Origin: Microlunatus flavus
GTDB taxonomy: Bacteria; Actinomycetota; Actinomycetes; Propionibacteriales; Propionibacteriaceae
Assembly: GCF_900110855.1 (NCBI RefSeq)
Contig: NZ_FOFA01000001.1
Location: 372,001-436,000 of the forward strand
Length of the DNA stretch: 64,000 nt
Direction: 5' to 3'
Under the pieces are notes generated by a model, which was not told the origin of the DNA, did not search any database, and saw only the letters and a list, made by a program, of their open reading frames with translations. Below are positions 41,750-49,979 of this stretch, piece after piece. The number at the start of each line of letters is the position of its first letter. The stretch's first letter is position 1. The position numbers and the translations under genes are program-made.

Positions 41750-42702
41750 GCTCGGCGGCCGCGCTGGCCGCCGGTGAGTCTCCCGTCGCCCCGGCGGGAG
41801 GCTCCGCCTCGCGCCGACGTCGTCGGGGGGCGATCTGGGAGCCCTCGGCGCTGTTGTTCGTCGGGCCGTCGGTGCTGCTCGCGGTCGCGTTCCTGATCCT
41901 GCCGATGCTCGGGTCGTTCTACTACTCGACCCGCAAAGTCTCGCCGCTGTCGGGGACGAGCACCCCGCGCGGGCTCGACAACTACACGACCATGCTGTCG
42001 GACCCGACGTTCCTGCGGGCCCTGCTCAACACCGCGCTGTTCACGGTGATCACAGTGCCGCTGAGCATGGGCCTCGGGCTCGCGCTCGCGGTGCTCATGA
42101 ACTCGGTGCTGCCCTGGCGCAAGGTCTGGCGCACCGTCGTCTACCTGCCCCTGGTGATCTCCGGCGTCTCGGTCGGGCTGATCGGCACCTTCCTCTACAA
42201 CGAGGTCATCGGCGTGGTGAACAAGCTGCTGCTCGCGCTCGGCGCGAACGGCGGCATCCCCTGGCAGTCGAACGGCTTCTGGGCCTTCACCTCGGTCGTG
42301 CTGGTGACCATCTGGATCCGCGTCGGGTTCAGCATGATCATCTACCTCGCGGCGCTGCAGGCGGTGCCCGGCGACCTGTACGAGGCGGCCTCGCTCGAGG
42401 GCGCGAACGGCTGGCAGCAGTTCCGCCACATCACGTTCCCGCTCGTCGGCCCGGCGACGTTCTTCCTCATCATCATGAACGTGATCTACAGCTTCCAGGT
42501 CTTCGACACGATCTTCGTGCTGACCAACGGCGGCCCCGGCAACAGCACCGAGGTGCTCGGCACCTGGGCGTACAAGGTCGCCTTCGGGCCCACCCGCGAC
42601 CAGGGCTACGGCGCCGCGATCGGCGTCGTGATCTTCGTCCTGACGTTGATCTTCACCATCGTGCAGTGGCGCGCGAACCGCAACCGGGACGTCGTCGCAT
42701 GA
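41746..42702 (+). CDS. Sugar ABC transporter permease, MalF type
   Basis: The 318-aa permease has six helices and the EAA loop (YEAASLEGANGWQQFRHITFPLVGP). The basic N-terminal segment SRRRRRGAIWE precedes helix 1. GTG 41746 overlaps the binding-protein stop by 4 bp, and the second permease starts about 60 bp downstream. No ATPase is encoded nearby. Confidence 0.9.
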   Translation: MSSAAALAAGESPVAPAGGSASRRRRRGAIWEPSALLFVGPSVLLAVAFLILPMLGSFYYSTRKVSPLSGTSTPRGLDNYTTMLSDPTFLRALLNTALFTVITVPLSMGLGLALAVLMNSVLPWRKVWRTVVYLPLVISGVSVGLIGTFLYNEVIGVVNKLLLALGANGGIPWQSNGFWAFTSVVLVTIWIRVGFSMIIYLAALQAVPGDLYEAASLEGANGWQQFRHITFPLVGPATFFLIIMNVIYSFQVFDTIFVLTNGGPGNSTEVLGTWAYKVAFGPTRDQGYGAAIGVVIFVLTLIFTIVQWRANRNRDVVA

Positions 42703-42760
42703 CGGGGACCAGGACCGCCGGTCAGAGCACCAGCGGCACCGACCAGACCAGGAGCCGTTG

Positions 42761-43660
42761 ATGGCCGTCACCACGAGCCAGGCCCGGGCGATCGGGCGTC
42801 CGACAGAGCGCTCGACCACCGCGCGGGGTCCGATGTCGCGGCGTTCGCGCTCCAGGGTCGCGGTCGTCGTCCGCGTCGTCGTGTCGGTCGTCGTGTCGGT
42901 GATCATGGCGTTCCCCCTGTGGGTCATGGTCGTGACCGCCGTGTCGGGCCAGTCGGTGTTCTCCTCCCAGCTGGACCTCTGGCCGGGGAGCTTCACGCTG
43001 TCCAACTTCGCGCGGGTCTTCCAGGCCTGGCCGGTCACCGCCTGGTTCTCCAACTCGGTCACCGTCACCGCGCTGACGACGATCATCTCCGTGGTCGTCA
43101 GCGTCATGGCGGGCTACGGCTTCGCCAAGCTCCGCTTCCCGCTGAAGACGCCGCTGTTCCTGCTGCTCCTGTCGACGATGATGATCCCGACGCAGGCGAT
43201 CCTCGTGCCGCAGTTCCGGCTCGTGAACGCCATGGGCCTGGTCGGCACCTTCTGGGCCGTGATCATCCCGGGCGCGGCCGCGACCTTCGGGATCTTCCTC
43301 GCCCGCCAGTTCATGCTGGCCATCCCCAACGAGCTGATCGAGGCCGCGAAGATCGACGGTGCCGGGCCGGTGCGGATCTTCTGGAGCATCGTGCTGCCGC
43401 TGTCGAAGCCGCTGCTCGCGGTGCTGACCCTGCTCAGCCTCATGTACCAGTGGAACGACTTCCTCTGGCCCCTCATCGTGCTGCGCGACCCGAGCCTCTA
43501 CACGCTGCCGATCGGGCTGCAGTTCCTGCAGGGCCAGTACCAGACCGACTACGGCGCCCTGATGGCGATGACGCTGATCACCGTCGGCCCGCTCGTCGTG
43601 CTGTTCCTGGTCTTCCAGCGCTGGTTCGTGCAGGGGTTCGCGACCTCCGGCATCCGCTGA
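42761..43660 (+). CDS. Sugar ABC transporter permease, MalG type
   Basis: The 299-aa permease has six helices and the EAA motif IEAAKIDGAGPVRIFWSIVLPLSKPLL. ATG 42761 has the RBS AGGAGC; a TTG three nt upstream is less likely. With the two preceding genes it completes a CUT1 importer lacking an ATPase. The Gfo/Idh/MocA gene 445 bp downstream could act on the imported sugar, but an opposite-strand gene lies in between. Confidence 0.9.
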   Translation: MAVTTSQARAIGRPTERSTTARGPMSRRSRSRVAVVVRVVVSVVVSVIMAFPLWVMVVTAVSGQSVFSSQLDLWPGSFTLSNFARVFQAWPVTAWFSNSVTVTALTTIISVVVSVMAGYGFAKLRFPLKTPLFLLLLSTMMIPTQAILVPQFRLVNAMGLVGTFWAVIIPGAAATFGIFLARQFMLAIPNELIEAAKIDGAGPVRIFWSIVLPLSKPLLAVLTLLSLMYQWNDFLWPLIVLRDPSLYTLPIGLQFLQGQYQTDYGALMAMTLITVGPLVVLFLVFQRWFVQGFATSGIR

Positions 43661-43699
43661 CCTCCGCGCCCCGAGCCCGTCCTGGCGTGAGGTGCCGAG

Positions 43700-44020
43700 T
43701 CAGGCGCGGTAGCGCGCCCCGCTGAGGCCGCGCTGCTGGCCGACCGTGATCCAGTGCAGGAGGACGTCGAGGTCGAGGCGGGGGACGCTGCCCACGAGCA
43801 GCCCGGCGGCGAGGATGTCGGTCGGCAGTCCCGGGTTGACCGACCAGGCGCCGACGCCGAGCCCCGCCCCCTGCACGAGCAGGTCGTCGTGCGGGCCCGC
43901 GGTCCGGCGGATCGCCGTGATCGCGTCGGCGATGGAACCCTGGTCGGCCGCCAGCCGCCGGGCCGTCCCGACGAGCTGGCCGAAGAAGAGGCGTTCCGGG
44001 TCCGGACCGTGGCGCGACAT
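43700..44020 (-). CDS. Orphan 106-aa protein under a candidate SOS box
   Basis: The 106-aa protein starts SRHGPDPERLFFGQLVGTARRL and has a central ITAIRRTAGPHDDLLVQGAGLGV. It ends in a hydrophobic helix-like segment (LDLDVLLHWITVGQQ). No signal peptide or known motif is recognised. ATG 44020 is leaderless: TCTAAT (44027-44032, minus strand) ends 6 nt upstream. That -10 box is overlapped by a LexA-type sequence, TCGAACACATGTTCTA. DNA-damage induction is therefore likely if LexA binds. The function is unknown. Confidence 0.6.
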   Translation of the reverse strand: MSRHGPDPERLFFGQLVGTARRLAADQGSIADAITAIRRTAGPHDDLLVQGAGLGVGAWSVNPGLPTDILAAGLLVGSVPRLDLDVLLHWITVGQQRGLSGARYRA

Positions 44021-44026
44021 GCCCTT

Positions 44027-44032
44027 ATTAGA
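44027..44032 (-). promoter_or_regulatory. -10 box of leaderless promoter (43700 gene)
   Basis: TCTAAT on the minus strand ends 6 nt before the ATG at 44020 and overlaps the end of the candidate SOS box. Confidence 0.5.
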
Positions 44033-44044
44033 ACATGTGTTCGA
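44029..44044. promoter_or_regulatory. Candidate LexA (SOS) box
   Basis: Read on the minus strand the site is TCGAACACATGTTCTA. It matches the actinobacterial LexA pattern TCGAAC-N4-GTTCGA at all but one position (T for G near the 3' end) and has the full GAAC-N4-GTTC core. It overlaps the leftward -10 and lies about 60 bp before the rightward Gfo/Idh/MocA gene. Confidence 0.6.
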
Positions 44045-44104
44045 GCACTAGCGTCAGGGCCCGAGGGCGTCGGCCGGCGTCCTCCTCGACGACGAAGGAG
44101 CCTC

Positions 44105-45103
44105 GTGGCGCGACGGATCGGACTGCTCGGCTGCGGACGGATCGGCCGGGTGCACGCGGCCTCGATCGCCGCCAACCCCCGGGCGGAGCTCGCGGTGGCG
44201 TACGACCCCTTCGAGGCGGCGGCCGGCGAGGTCGCCGCGCAGCACGGGGGCGTCGCCGCCACCGACGCGCGGGTGGTCCTCGACGACGACTCGATCGACG
44301 CGGTCGTCATCGCCTCGCCGACGCCCACCCACGTCGAGCTGCTGACGCAGGCGGTGCGGGCGGGCAAGGCGGTCCTCTGCGAGAAGCCGATCGACCTCGA
44401 CCTCGCGCGCGTCGACGCCTGCGCGGCTGAGCTCGCCGGGGCCGAGGCGGGCGTGATGATCGGCTTCAACCGCCGCTTCGACCCGTCGATCCGTCAGGTG
44501 CAGGAGCGGGTCGCCGCGGGCGAGATCGGCCGGCTCGAGCAGCTGACCATCATCAGCCGCGACCCCGCGCCGCCGCCGCTGTCGTACGTCCGCGAGTCCG
44601 GCGGGCTGTTCCGCGACATGACGATCCACGACTTCGACCTGGCGCGCTTCTTCCTCGGCGAGGTCGTCGAGGTCACCGCGACCGGCGCCAACCTCGTCGA
44701 CCCGGCCATCGGCGAGGCGGGCGACATCGACTCGGCCGTGGTCGTCCTGCGCGGCCGCGAGGGCGCCCTCGCGAGCATCACCAACAGCCGCCGCGCCACC
44801 TACGGCTACGACCAGCGCGTCGAGGCGTTCGGCTCCGACGCGACGCTCAGCGTGGTCAACCAGCGCCCGACGAGCGTGCTCTACTCCGACGCCGGCGTGA
44901 CCGACGTGGCCGCGCCCTACCTGAACTTCTTCCTCGACCGCTACGCCGCCGCGTACGCCGCCGAGCTCGACCACCTGCTCGACCGCATGGACGACGGCGC
45001 GGCCCCCTCCCCCGCCTTCGCCGACGGCCGCGCCGCCCTCGTCCTCGCCGACGCCGCCCTCGAGAGCCTCCGCACCGGCCGCACGGTCAAGGTTCCCGCC
45101 TGA
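44105..45103 (+). CDS. Gfo/Idh/MocA oxidoreductase, inositol 2-dehydrogenase-like
   Basis: This 332-aa NAD-dependent dehydrogenase has the Rossmann motif GLLGCGRIGRVHAASI, the catalytic-Lys motif CEKPIDLDL, GFNRRFDPSIRQV and FRDMTIHDFDLARFFLGE. These resemble myo-inositol 2-dehydrogenase (IolG), but the substrate cannot be fixed and no other iol gene is present. GTG 44105 has the RBS GAAGGAG. It follows the second sugar ABC transporter, which may supply its substrate. A TAGCGT box at 44049-44054 may be its -10. Confidence 0.82.
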   Translation: MARRIGLLGCGRIGRVHAASIAANPRAELAVAYDPFEAAAGEVAAQHGGVAATDARVVLDDDSIDAVVIASPTPTHVELLTQAVRAGKAVLCEKPIDLDLARVDACAAELAGAEAGVMIGFNRRFDPSIRQVQERVAAGEIGRLEQLTIISRDPAPPPLSYVRESGGLFRDMTIHDFDLARFFLGEVVEVTATGANLVDPAIGEAGDIDSAVVVLRGREGALASITNSRRATYGYDQRVEAFGSDATLSVVNQRPTSVLYSDAGVTDVAAPYLNFFLDRYAAAYAAELDHLLDRMDDGAAPSPAFADGRAALVLADAALESLRTGRTVKVPA

Positions 45104-45177
45104 CGGACCGACCGTCGAGTCACCGGTTCACCTGAGGTCAGGCCCGGGCTGGATCGACCTAGGGGGCGTCGGGGAGC

Positions 45178-46017
45178 TCAGGCGTCCGGCGGAACCGTCG
45201 TGCCGGCGAGGCTGAACTTGTGGCGGCGCCGGGCCGTCCAGTCCACGGCGCGCTGCTCGCGCTCGAGCTCGCCGGCGGCGATGAGCTGGACCTGGCGGGG
45301 CCGGCCGAGGGCGGCGAGGTCGATCATCATCTGCACGCCGGCCTGCTGCGAGGCGACGACCGCGTCCACGAGGTCCTCGTCGAGCCGGACGCCGTACGCC
45401 TCGGCGAAGACCGCCATCCGGTGCCGGCGGCGCGGCTTGCGGGGCATGCCGAGCACGCCGTGCCAGTAGCTGCGGTCGCGCAGCGGCGCGAGGTAGTGCA
45501 GCGCGTAGCCGATGTCGGTCAGGCGCGTGCCGACCGACGCGTACTCCCAGTCGATGAGCCCCACGAGCTGCTGCCCGACCGGGCGGCAGAGGTCCCAGAC
45601 GAGGTTCCAGGGCCCGGGGTCGCCGTGGCAGACGAGCTGGCCGGGCATGCCGCCCGTACCGCGCTGGCCGTCGAACCACACCGGCTCCACCTCGGGCTGC
45701 CACGCCTCGACGACGTCGTGGTAGCGGCGCAGCAGCTGGGCGACCTCGGCCACCGCCTCGTCGCTCTGCACCAGGGTGCAGGCCTCGTCGCCGGAGATGC
45801 CCTCGATGTAGCTGACGTCGTCGTGCTCACCGACCACGCCGCCCGGCCGGGGCGCGGCGTCGAAGCCGGACTCGGCCAGGTGGGCGAGCAGCGCCTGGAC
45901 GGACTCCGACCACGGGTTGCGGGGATGGCGGACCTGGTCGCCGTGGCGGACGACGGGACGGTCCTCCCGCGCCTGGAGGACGACGTCCCCCGGCTCCGCG
46001 GTCACGGCGACTGACAC
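45178..46017 (-). CDS. Aminoglycoside phosphotransferase/choline-kinase-like protein
   Basis: The roughly 279-aa protein has a kinase-like fold with the catalytic loop LVCHGDPGPWNLVWD (Brenner motif H-x-D-x-x-x-x-N) and metal Asp in VGLIDWEYASVG. A substrate-binding C-terminal half follows (MPRKPRRRHRMAVFAEAYGV). Members phosphorylate small hydroxyl compounds. GTG 46017 is chosen over upstream ATGs because TACGCT (46025-46030) ends 7 nt before it, giving a leaderless mRNA. It is convergent with the Gfo/Idh/MocA gene and divergent from the pyrimidine cluster. Confidence 0.78.
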   Translation of the reverse strand: MSVAVTAEPGDVVLQAREDRPVVRHGDQVRHPRNPWSESVQALLAHLAESGFDAAPRPGGVVGEHDDVSYIEGISGDEACTLVQSDEAVAEVAQLLRRYHDVVEAWQPEVEPVWFDGQRGTGGMPGQLVCHGDPGPWNLVWDLCRPVGQQLVGLIDWEYASVGTRLTDIGYALHYLAPLRDRSYWHGVLGMPRKPRRRHRMAVFAEAYGVRLDEDLVDAVVASQQAGVQMMIDLAALGRPRQVQLIAAGELEREQRAVDWTARRRHKFSLAGTTVPPDA

Positions 46018-46024
46018 GCGCGGC

Positions 46025-46030
46025 AGCGTA
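46025..46030 (-). promoter_or_regulatory. -10 box of leaderless promoter (45178 gene)
   Basis: TACGCT on the minus strand is followed by 7 nt and the GTG at 46017. Confidence 0.55.
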
Positions 46031-46157
46031 GAGGACGGCCCAAGGTCACGTTGTTCTGTCATCTGAGCGTCATCCGTTGACACAGCCCCGGAACTCCGGT
46101 CATGTTCACTTCCTCACCCCGAGAGGGGCACCCACCGGCGGGACGGAGAGATCAGCA

Positions 46158-47006
46158 GTGACCATCGTTCGGGCAGCGATCACGCAGACGACCTGGACGG
46201 GCGACAAGGACTCGATGCTGGACAAGCACGAGCAGTTCGCCCGCGACGCGGCCGCCGACGGCGCCCAGATCATCTGCTTCCAGGAGCTCTTCTACGGGCC
46301 CTACTTCGGCATCACCGAGGACGCGAAGTACTACGACTACGCCGAGCCGGCGGACGGGCCGATCGTCCAGCGGTTCGCGGCGCTGGCCCGCGAGCTCGGG
46401 ATCGTCATGGTCCTCCCGATCTACGAGGAGGAGCAGCCCGGCGTGTACTACAACACCGCCGTGGTGGTCGACGCCGACGGGACGGTCCTCGGCAAGTACC
46501 GCAAGCACCACATCCCGAACCTCGAGAAGTTCTGGGAGAAGTTCTACTTCCGCCCCGGCAACCTCGGCTACCCCGTCTTCCAGACCAAGGTCGGCCCGGT
46601 CGGGGTCTACATCTGCTACGACCGGCACTTCCCGGAGGGCTGGCGCGAGCTCGGCCTCAACGGCGCGCAGATCGTCTTCAACCCGAACGCCACCAAGCCC
46701 GGCCTGTCGAACCGCCTGTGGGAGATCGAGCAGCCCGCGGCAGCGGCCGCGAACGGCTACTTCGTCGCCGCGCCCAACCGGGTCGGGCGCGAGGACAACG
46801 AGTACGGCGACGAGGCGGTCACGTTCTACGGCTCGAGCCAGTTCGTCGACCCGCGCGGCAACCTCGTCGGCCCGATGGGCAGCGACGAGAAGGAGGAGGT
46901 CGTGATCCGCGACCTCGACCTCGACCTGATCCGCGAGGTCCGCAACGCCTGGCAGTTCTACCGCGACCGCCGCCCGGACTCCTACACGAGTATCCCGAAG
47001 CCGTGA
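46158..47006 (+). CDS. Nitrilase-superfamily amidohydrolase (beta-ureidopropionase-like)
   Basis: The 282-aa protein has the nitrilase Glu-Lys-Cys triad: E43 (FQELFYGPYF), K116 (YRKHHIPN) and C153 (YICYDRHFPEGWR). These match N-carbamoyl-beta-alanine amidohydrolases that release beta-alanine, CO2 and NH3 in reductive pyrimidine breakdown. A dihydropyrimidinase gene follows, which produces its substrate. GTG 46158 has the RBS GGAGAG; an upstream frame adds only non-conserved residues. A run of tandem repeats fills the 241-bp gap to the next gene. Confidence 0.88.
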   Translation: MTIVRAAITQTTWTGDKDSMLDKHEQFARDAAADGAQIICFQELFYGPYFGITEDAKYYDYAEPADGPIVQRFAALARELGIVMVLPIYEEEQPGVYYNTAVVVDADGTVLGKYRKHHIPNLEKFWEKFYFRPGNLGYPVFQTKVGPVGVYICYDRHFPEGWRELGLNGAQIVFNPNATKPGLSNRLWEIEQPAAAAANGYFVAAPNRVGREDNEYGDEAVTFYGSSQFVDPRGNLVGPMGSDEKEEVVIRDLDLDLIREVRNAWQFYRDRRPDSYTSIPKP

Positions 47007-47032
47007 GCGCCGTGATGACGTCGCCGCAGACC

Positions 47033-47227
47033 CTCCCTGAGCTCGTCGAAGGGCCGAAGACGCTCCCTGAGCTCGTCGAAGGGCCGAAGACGCTCCCTGA
47101 GCTCGTCGAAGGGCCGAAGACGCTCCCTGAGCTCGTCGAAGGGCATCGAAGAGGTCAGCGTCTTTCCTCGATCTCGATCACCAGTTCGACGCCAACCCGT
47201 CCCGGGCCCTTCGACAAGCTCAGGGAG
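47033..47227. repeat. Four tandem 30-bp repeats plus one inverted copy
   Basis: The core CCCTGAGCTCGTCGAAGGG is repeated four times with a strict 30-bp period (copies ending 47053, 47083, 47113 and 47143; spacer CCGAAGACG). One inverted copy at 47207-47227 differs at one base (AAGCT for GAGCT). The copies are in frame and would encode LPELVEG repeats in an ORF continuing past the amidohydrolase stop, but there is no RBS or family for such a protein. The inverted copy could pair with any direct copy to form a hairpin just before the dihydropyrimidinase start. Confidence 0.85.
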
Positions 47228-47247
47228 CGTTGCGCGGCGGTGGCCGC

Positions 47248-48684
47248 ATGAGCACCACGCTGGTCACCGGCGGAACCGTCGTCAACGCGACCGGGACCGC
47301 GCAGGCGGACGTGCTCGTCGACGGCGAGACGATCGCGGCCGTTCTGGCGCCCGGCTCCCGGCTCCTCGGGACCGACCTCAAGGCCACGGTCGACCAGGTG
47401 GTCGACGCGACCGGCCGGTACGTCATCCCCGGCGGCATCGACGCGCACACGCACATGCAGATGCCGTTCGGCGGGACCGAGGCGTCGGACACGTTCGAGA
47501 CCGGGACGCGCGCCGCGGCCTGGGGCGGGACGACGAGCATCATCGACTTCGCCATCCAGCGCTACGGCGAGCGGGTCGAGGACGGGCTCGCCGCCTGGCA
47601 CGAGAAGGCGGCCGGGCAGTGCGCGGTCGACTACGGCTTCCACCAGATCGTCGGCGGCGTCGACGAGTTCTCACTCAAGGCGATGGATTCGCTGGTCGAC
47701 GAGGGCATCACGAGCTTCAAGCTCTTCATGGCCTACCCCGGCGTCTTCTACTCCGACGACGCCCAGATCCTCCGCGCGATGCAGAAGTCGCGCGAGACCG
47801 GTCTGCTGACGATGATGCACGCCGAGAACGGCCCGGCGATCGACGTCCTCGCCGAGCAGCTCTACAACGCCGGCAAGACGACGCCGTTCTTCCACGGCAT
47901 CGCCCGCGCCTGGCAGCTGGAGGAGGAGGCCACGCACCGGGCGATCATGCTGGCCGACCTCACCGGGGCCCCGCTCTACGTCGTGCACGTCAGCGCCAAG
48001 CAGGCGGTCGAGCAGCTCGCCGCCGCCCGTGACCGCGGCCAGAACGTGTTCGGCGAGACCTGCCCGCAGTACCTCTACCTGTCCCTGGAGGACCAGCTCG
48101 GGGCCACGAGCGAGGAGTGGGGCGACCTCGAGGGGGCCAAGTGGGTCTGCTCGACGCCGCTGCGCTCGCGGGCCGACGGCCACCAGGACGCGATGTGGCG
48201 CGCGCTGCGGACCAACGACCTGCAGACGGTGTCGACCGACCACTGCCCCTTCTGCATGAAGGGCCAGAAGGACATGGGCGCGGGTGACTTCCGCGCCATC
48301 CCCAACGGCATCGGCTCGATCGAGCACCGCGTCGACCTGCTCTACCAGGGCGTCGTCACCGGCGAGATCACCCTGTCGCGGTGGGTGGAGCTGATCTCGA
48401 CGACCCCGGCGCGCATGTTCGGCCTGTACGGGCGCAAGGGCGTCGTCCAGCCGGGCGCGGACGCCGACCTCGTCGTCTACGACCCCGCCGGCCACACGTC
48501 CATCGGGCTCGGCAAGAGCCACCACATGAACATGGACTACTCCGCCTGGGAGGGCTACGAGATCGACGGCCACGTCGACTGGGTCATGTCGCGCGGCTCG
48601 GTCCTCGTCGACGAGAGCGGCTACGTGGGGTCGAAGACCCACGGCAAGTTCCTCAAGCGCGACCTGACGCAGTACCTCGTATGA
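47248..48684 (+). CDS. hydA: Dihydropyrimidinase/D-hydantoinase
   Basis: The 478-aa cyclic amidohydrolase has metal ligands H67 and H69 (IDAHTHMQMPF), the carboxylated lysine K158 (SFKLFMAYPG), MHAENG, VVHVSAKQAVEQ and STDHCPFCMKGQK. These are the dihydropyrimidinase family landmarks. It opens 5,6-dihydrouracil or dihydrothymine to N-carbamoyl amino acids, substrates of the preceding amidohydrolase. ATG 47248 follows directly on the repeat region with only a weak RBS, so the repeat hairpin may influence its expression. Confidence 0.93.
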   Translation: MSTTLVTGGTVVNATGTAQADVLVDGETIAAVLAPGSRLLGTDLKATVDQVVDATGRYVIPGGIDAHTHMQMPFGGTEASDTFETGTRAAAWGGTTSIIDFAIQRYGERVEDGLAAWHEKAAGQCAVDYGFHQIVGGVDEFSLKAMDSLVDEGITSFKLFMAYPGVFYSDDAQILRAMQKSRETGLLTMMHAENGPAIDVLAEQLYNAGKTTPFFHGIARAWQLEEEATHRAIMLADLTGAPLYVVHVSAKQAVEQLAAARDRGQNVFGETCPQYLYLSLEDQLGATSEEWGDLEGAKWVCSTPLRSRADGHQDAMWRALRTNDLQTVSTDHCPFCMKGQKDMGAGDFRAIPNGIGSIEHRVDLLYQGVVTGEITLSRWVELISTTPARMFGLYGRKGVVQPGADADLVVYDPAGHTSIGLGKSHHMNMDYSAWEGYEIDGHVDWVMSRGSVLVDESGYVGSKTHGKFLKRDLTQYLV

Positions 48685-48706
48685 GGGGCGCGGCGTACGG
48701 GGGCCT

Positions 48707-48732
48707 TGCATTTCACGACAACGTGAAATGCA
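48707..48732. terminator. Perfect hairpin after hydA
   Basis: TGCATTTCACG (48707-48717), loop ACAA and its exact 11-nt complement to 48732 form a very stable, unusually AT-containing hairpin 23 bp after the hydA stop. It could terminate or attenuate transcription before the LLM gene. Confidence 0.6.
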
Positions 48733-48864
48733 CATGCTCAGCCACCTCTGCAGGACGGGACAAGCATGTGGAACCTCGGCCAAGTGATCGAGTGGTGGCG
48801 CTTGTGAGCAGCCCACGCCACGCGGCGCGCTGCCGAGCGGAGGAGGAGCGAGTGACGTCGCGCC

Positions 48865-48951
48865 GCGAGCGGAGCGAGCCATGGGCGCGGCGTCGCGAGT
48901 CGACGACGATGCCGGCGGGTCGGAGCGGAACCTGCGCGCGAGCGGAGCGAG
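48865..48951 (+). repeat. Direct repeat GCGAGCGGAGCGAG upstream of the LLM gene
   Basis: The 14-bp GCGAGCGGAGCGAG occurs at 48865-48878 and 48938-48951, and a related GAGCGGAGGAGGAGCGAG lies at about 48835. The second copy also supplies the purine-rich RBS (GGAGCGAG) for the gene at 48956. The stretch 48733-48955 contains no other gene I can support. Confidence 0.55.
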
Positions 48952-48955
48952 TGCA

Positions 48956-49972
48956 ATGAAGTTCGGCGTGGTCTTGCAGACGAATCCACCCGCGTGGCGG
49001 ACGGTCCAGCTCGCGGAGCTGGCGGAGGCGCACGGGTTCGAGTACGTGTGGACGTTCGACTCCCACCTGCTGTGGCAGGAGCCGTACGTCATCTACAGCC
49101 AGATCCTCAGCCGGACGAACCGCGTCGTCGTCGGCCCGATGGTGACCAACCCGGCGACCCGGGACTGGACGGTGACCGCGTCGGTCTTCGCGACGCTGAA
49201 CGAGATGTTCGGCAACCGGACCGTCTGCGGCATCGGCCGCGGCGACTCGGCGGTCCGCGTCACCAACGGCAAGCCGACGACGGTGCGCGACATGCGCGAG
49301 GCGACGCACGTCATCCGCGAGCTCGCGAACTGCCGCGCGGTCGAGTACCACGGCTCGACGATCCGCTTCCCGTGGGCGAGCACGTCGGAGCTCGAGGTGT
49401 GGATCGCCGCGTACGGCCCGCTCGCGCTCAAGGCGGCCGGCGAGGTCGGCGACGGCTTCATCCTGCAGCTGGCCGACGTCGACATCGCCCGCTGGATGAT
49501 CGAGGCCGTCCGCACGGCGGCGAGCAACGCGGGGCGCGACCCCGACACGCTCACCTTCTGCGTCGCCGCGCCCGCGTACGTCGGCACCGACGTGGCGCAC
49601 ATGCGCGACCAGAGCCGCTGGTTCGGCGGGATGGTCGGCAACCACGTGGCCGACATCGTCGCGAAGTACGGGGCCGACTCGTCGGTGCCGCACGCCCTGA
49701 CCGACTACATCAAGGCGCGCGAGGGCTACGACTACAACGAGCACGGCCGCGCGGGGAACACGCACACGGCCTTCGTGCCGGACGAGATCGTCGACCGCTT
49801 CTGCCTGCTCGGCACGCCCGACGAGCACATCGCCAAGCTGCACGAGCTCAAGGCGCTCGGCGTCGACCAGTTCTCGGTCTACCTCCAGCACGACAACAAG
49901 GAGGAGACGCTGCGCGCGTACGGCGAGACGATCATCCCGGCGCTGCGCGACGCCGTCACGGCGAGATCATGA
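48956..49972 (+). CDS. LLM-class F420-dependent oxidoreductase (TIGR03842-like)
   Basis: The 338-aa luciferase-like TIM-barrel oxidoreductase begins MKFGVVLQTNPPAWRTVQL and has GFEYVWTFDSHLLWQEPYVI, VGPMVTNPATRDWTV and GIGRGDSAVRVTNGKP, close to the LLM F420 family often found beside hydantoinase genes. It should bind F420 (or FMN). Here it lies between dihydropyrimidinase and a pyrimidine-type ABC transporter, so it may act on pyrimidine rings; a role in uracil reduction is speculative. ATG 48956 starts right after the GGAGCGAG RBS. Confidence 0.85.
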   Translation: MKFGVVLQTNPPAWRTVQLAELAEAHGFEYVWTFDSHLLWQEPYVIYSQILSRTNRVVVGPMVTNPATRDWTVTASVFATLNEMFGNRTVCGIGRGDSAVRVTNGKPTTVRDMREATHVIRELANCRAVEYHGSTIRFPWASTSELEVWIAAYGPLALKAAGEVGDGFILQLADVDIARWMIEAVRTAASNAGRDPDTLTFCVAAPAYVGTDVAHMRDQSRWFGGMVGNHVADIVAKYGADSSVPHALTDYIKAREGYDYNEHGRAGNTHTAFVPDEIVDRFCLLGTPDEHIAKLHELKALGVDQFSVYLQHDNKEETLRAYGETIIPALRDAVTARS

Positions 49973-49979
49973 GCCGCGG

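Noticed and set aside
44105-45103. Firm assignment as iolG
   Set aside because: The motifs fit the whole Gfo/Idh/MocA family and no other inositol genes are present in the window.
47033-47143. Tandem repeats as a CRISPR array
   Set aside because: The spacers are identical and only 9 bp, the repeat core is a known type of dispersed palindrome, and no cas genes are nearby.
46718-47251. 177-codon ORF with LPELVEG repeats as a protein
   Set aside because: It overlaps the amidohydrolase in another frame, has no RBS, and the LPELVEG run comes only from the DNA repeat.
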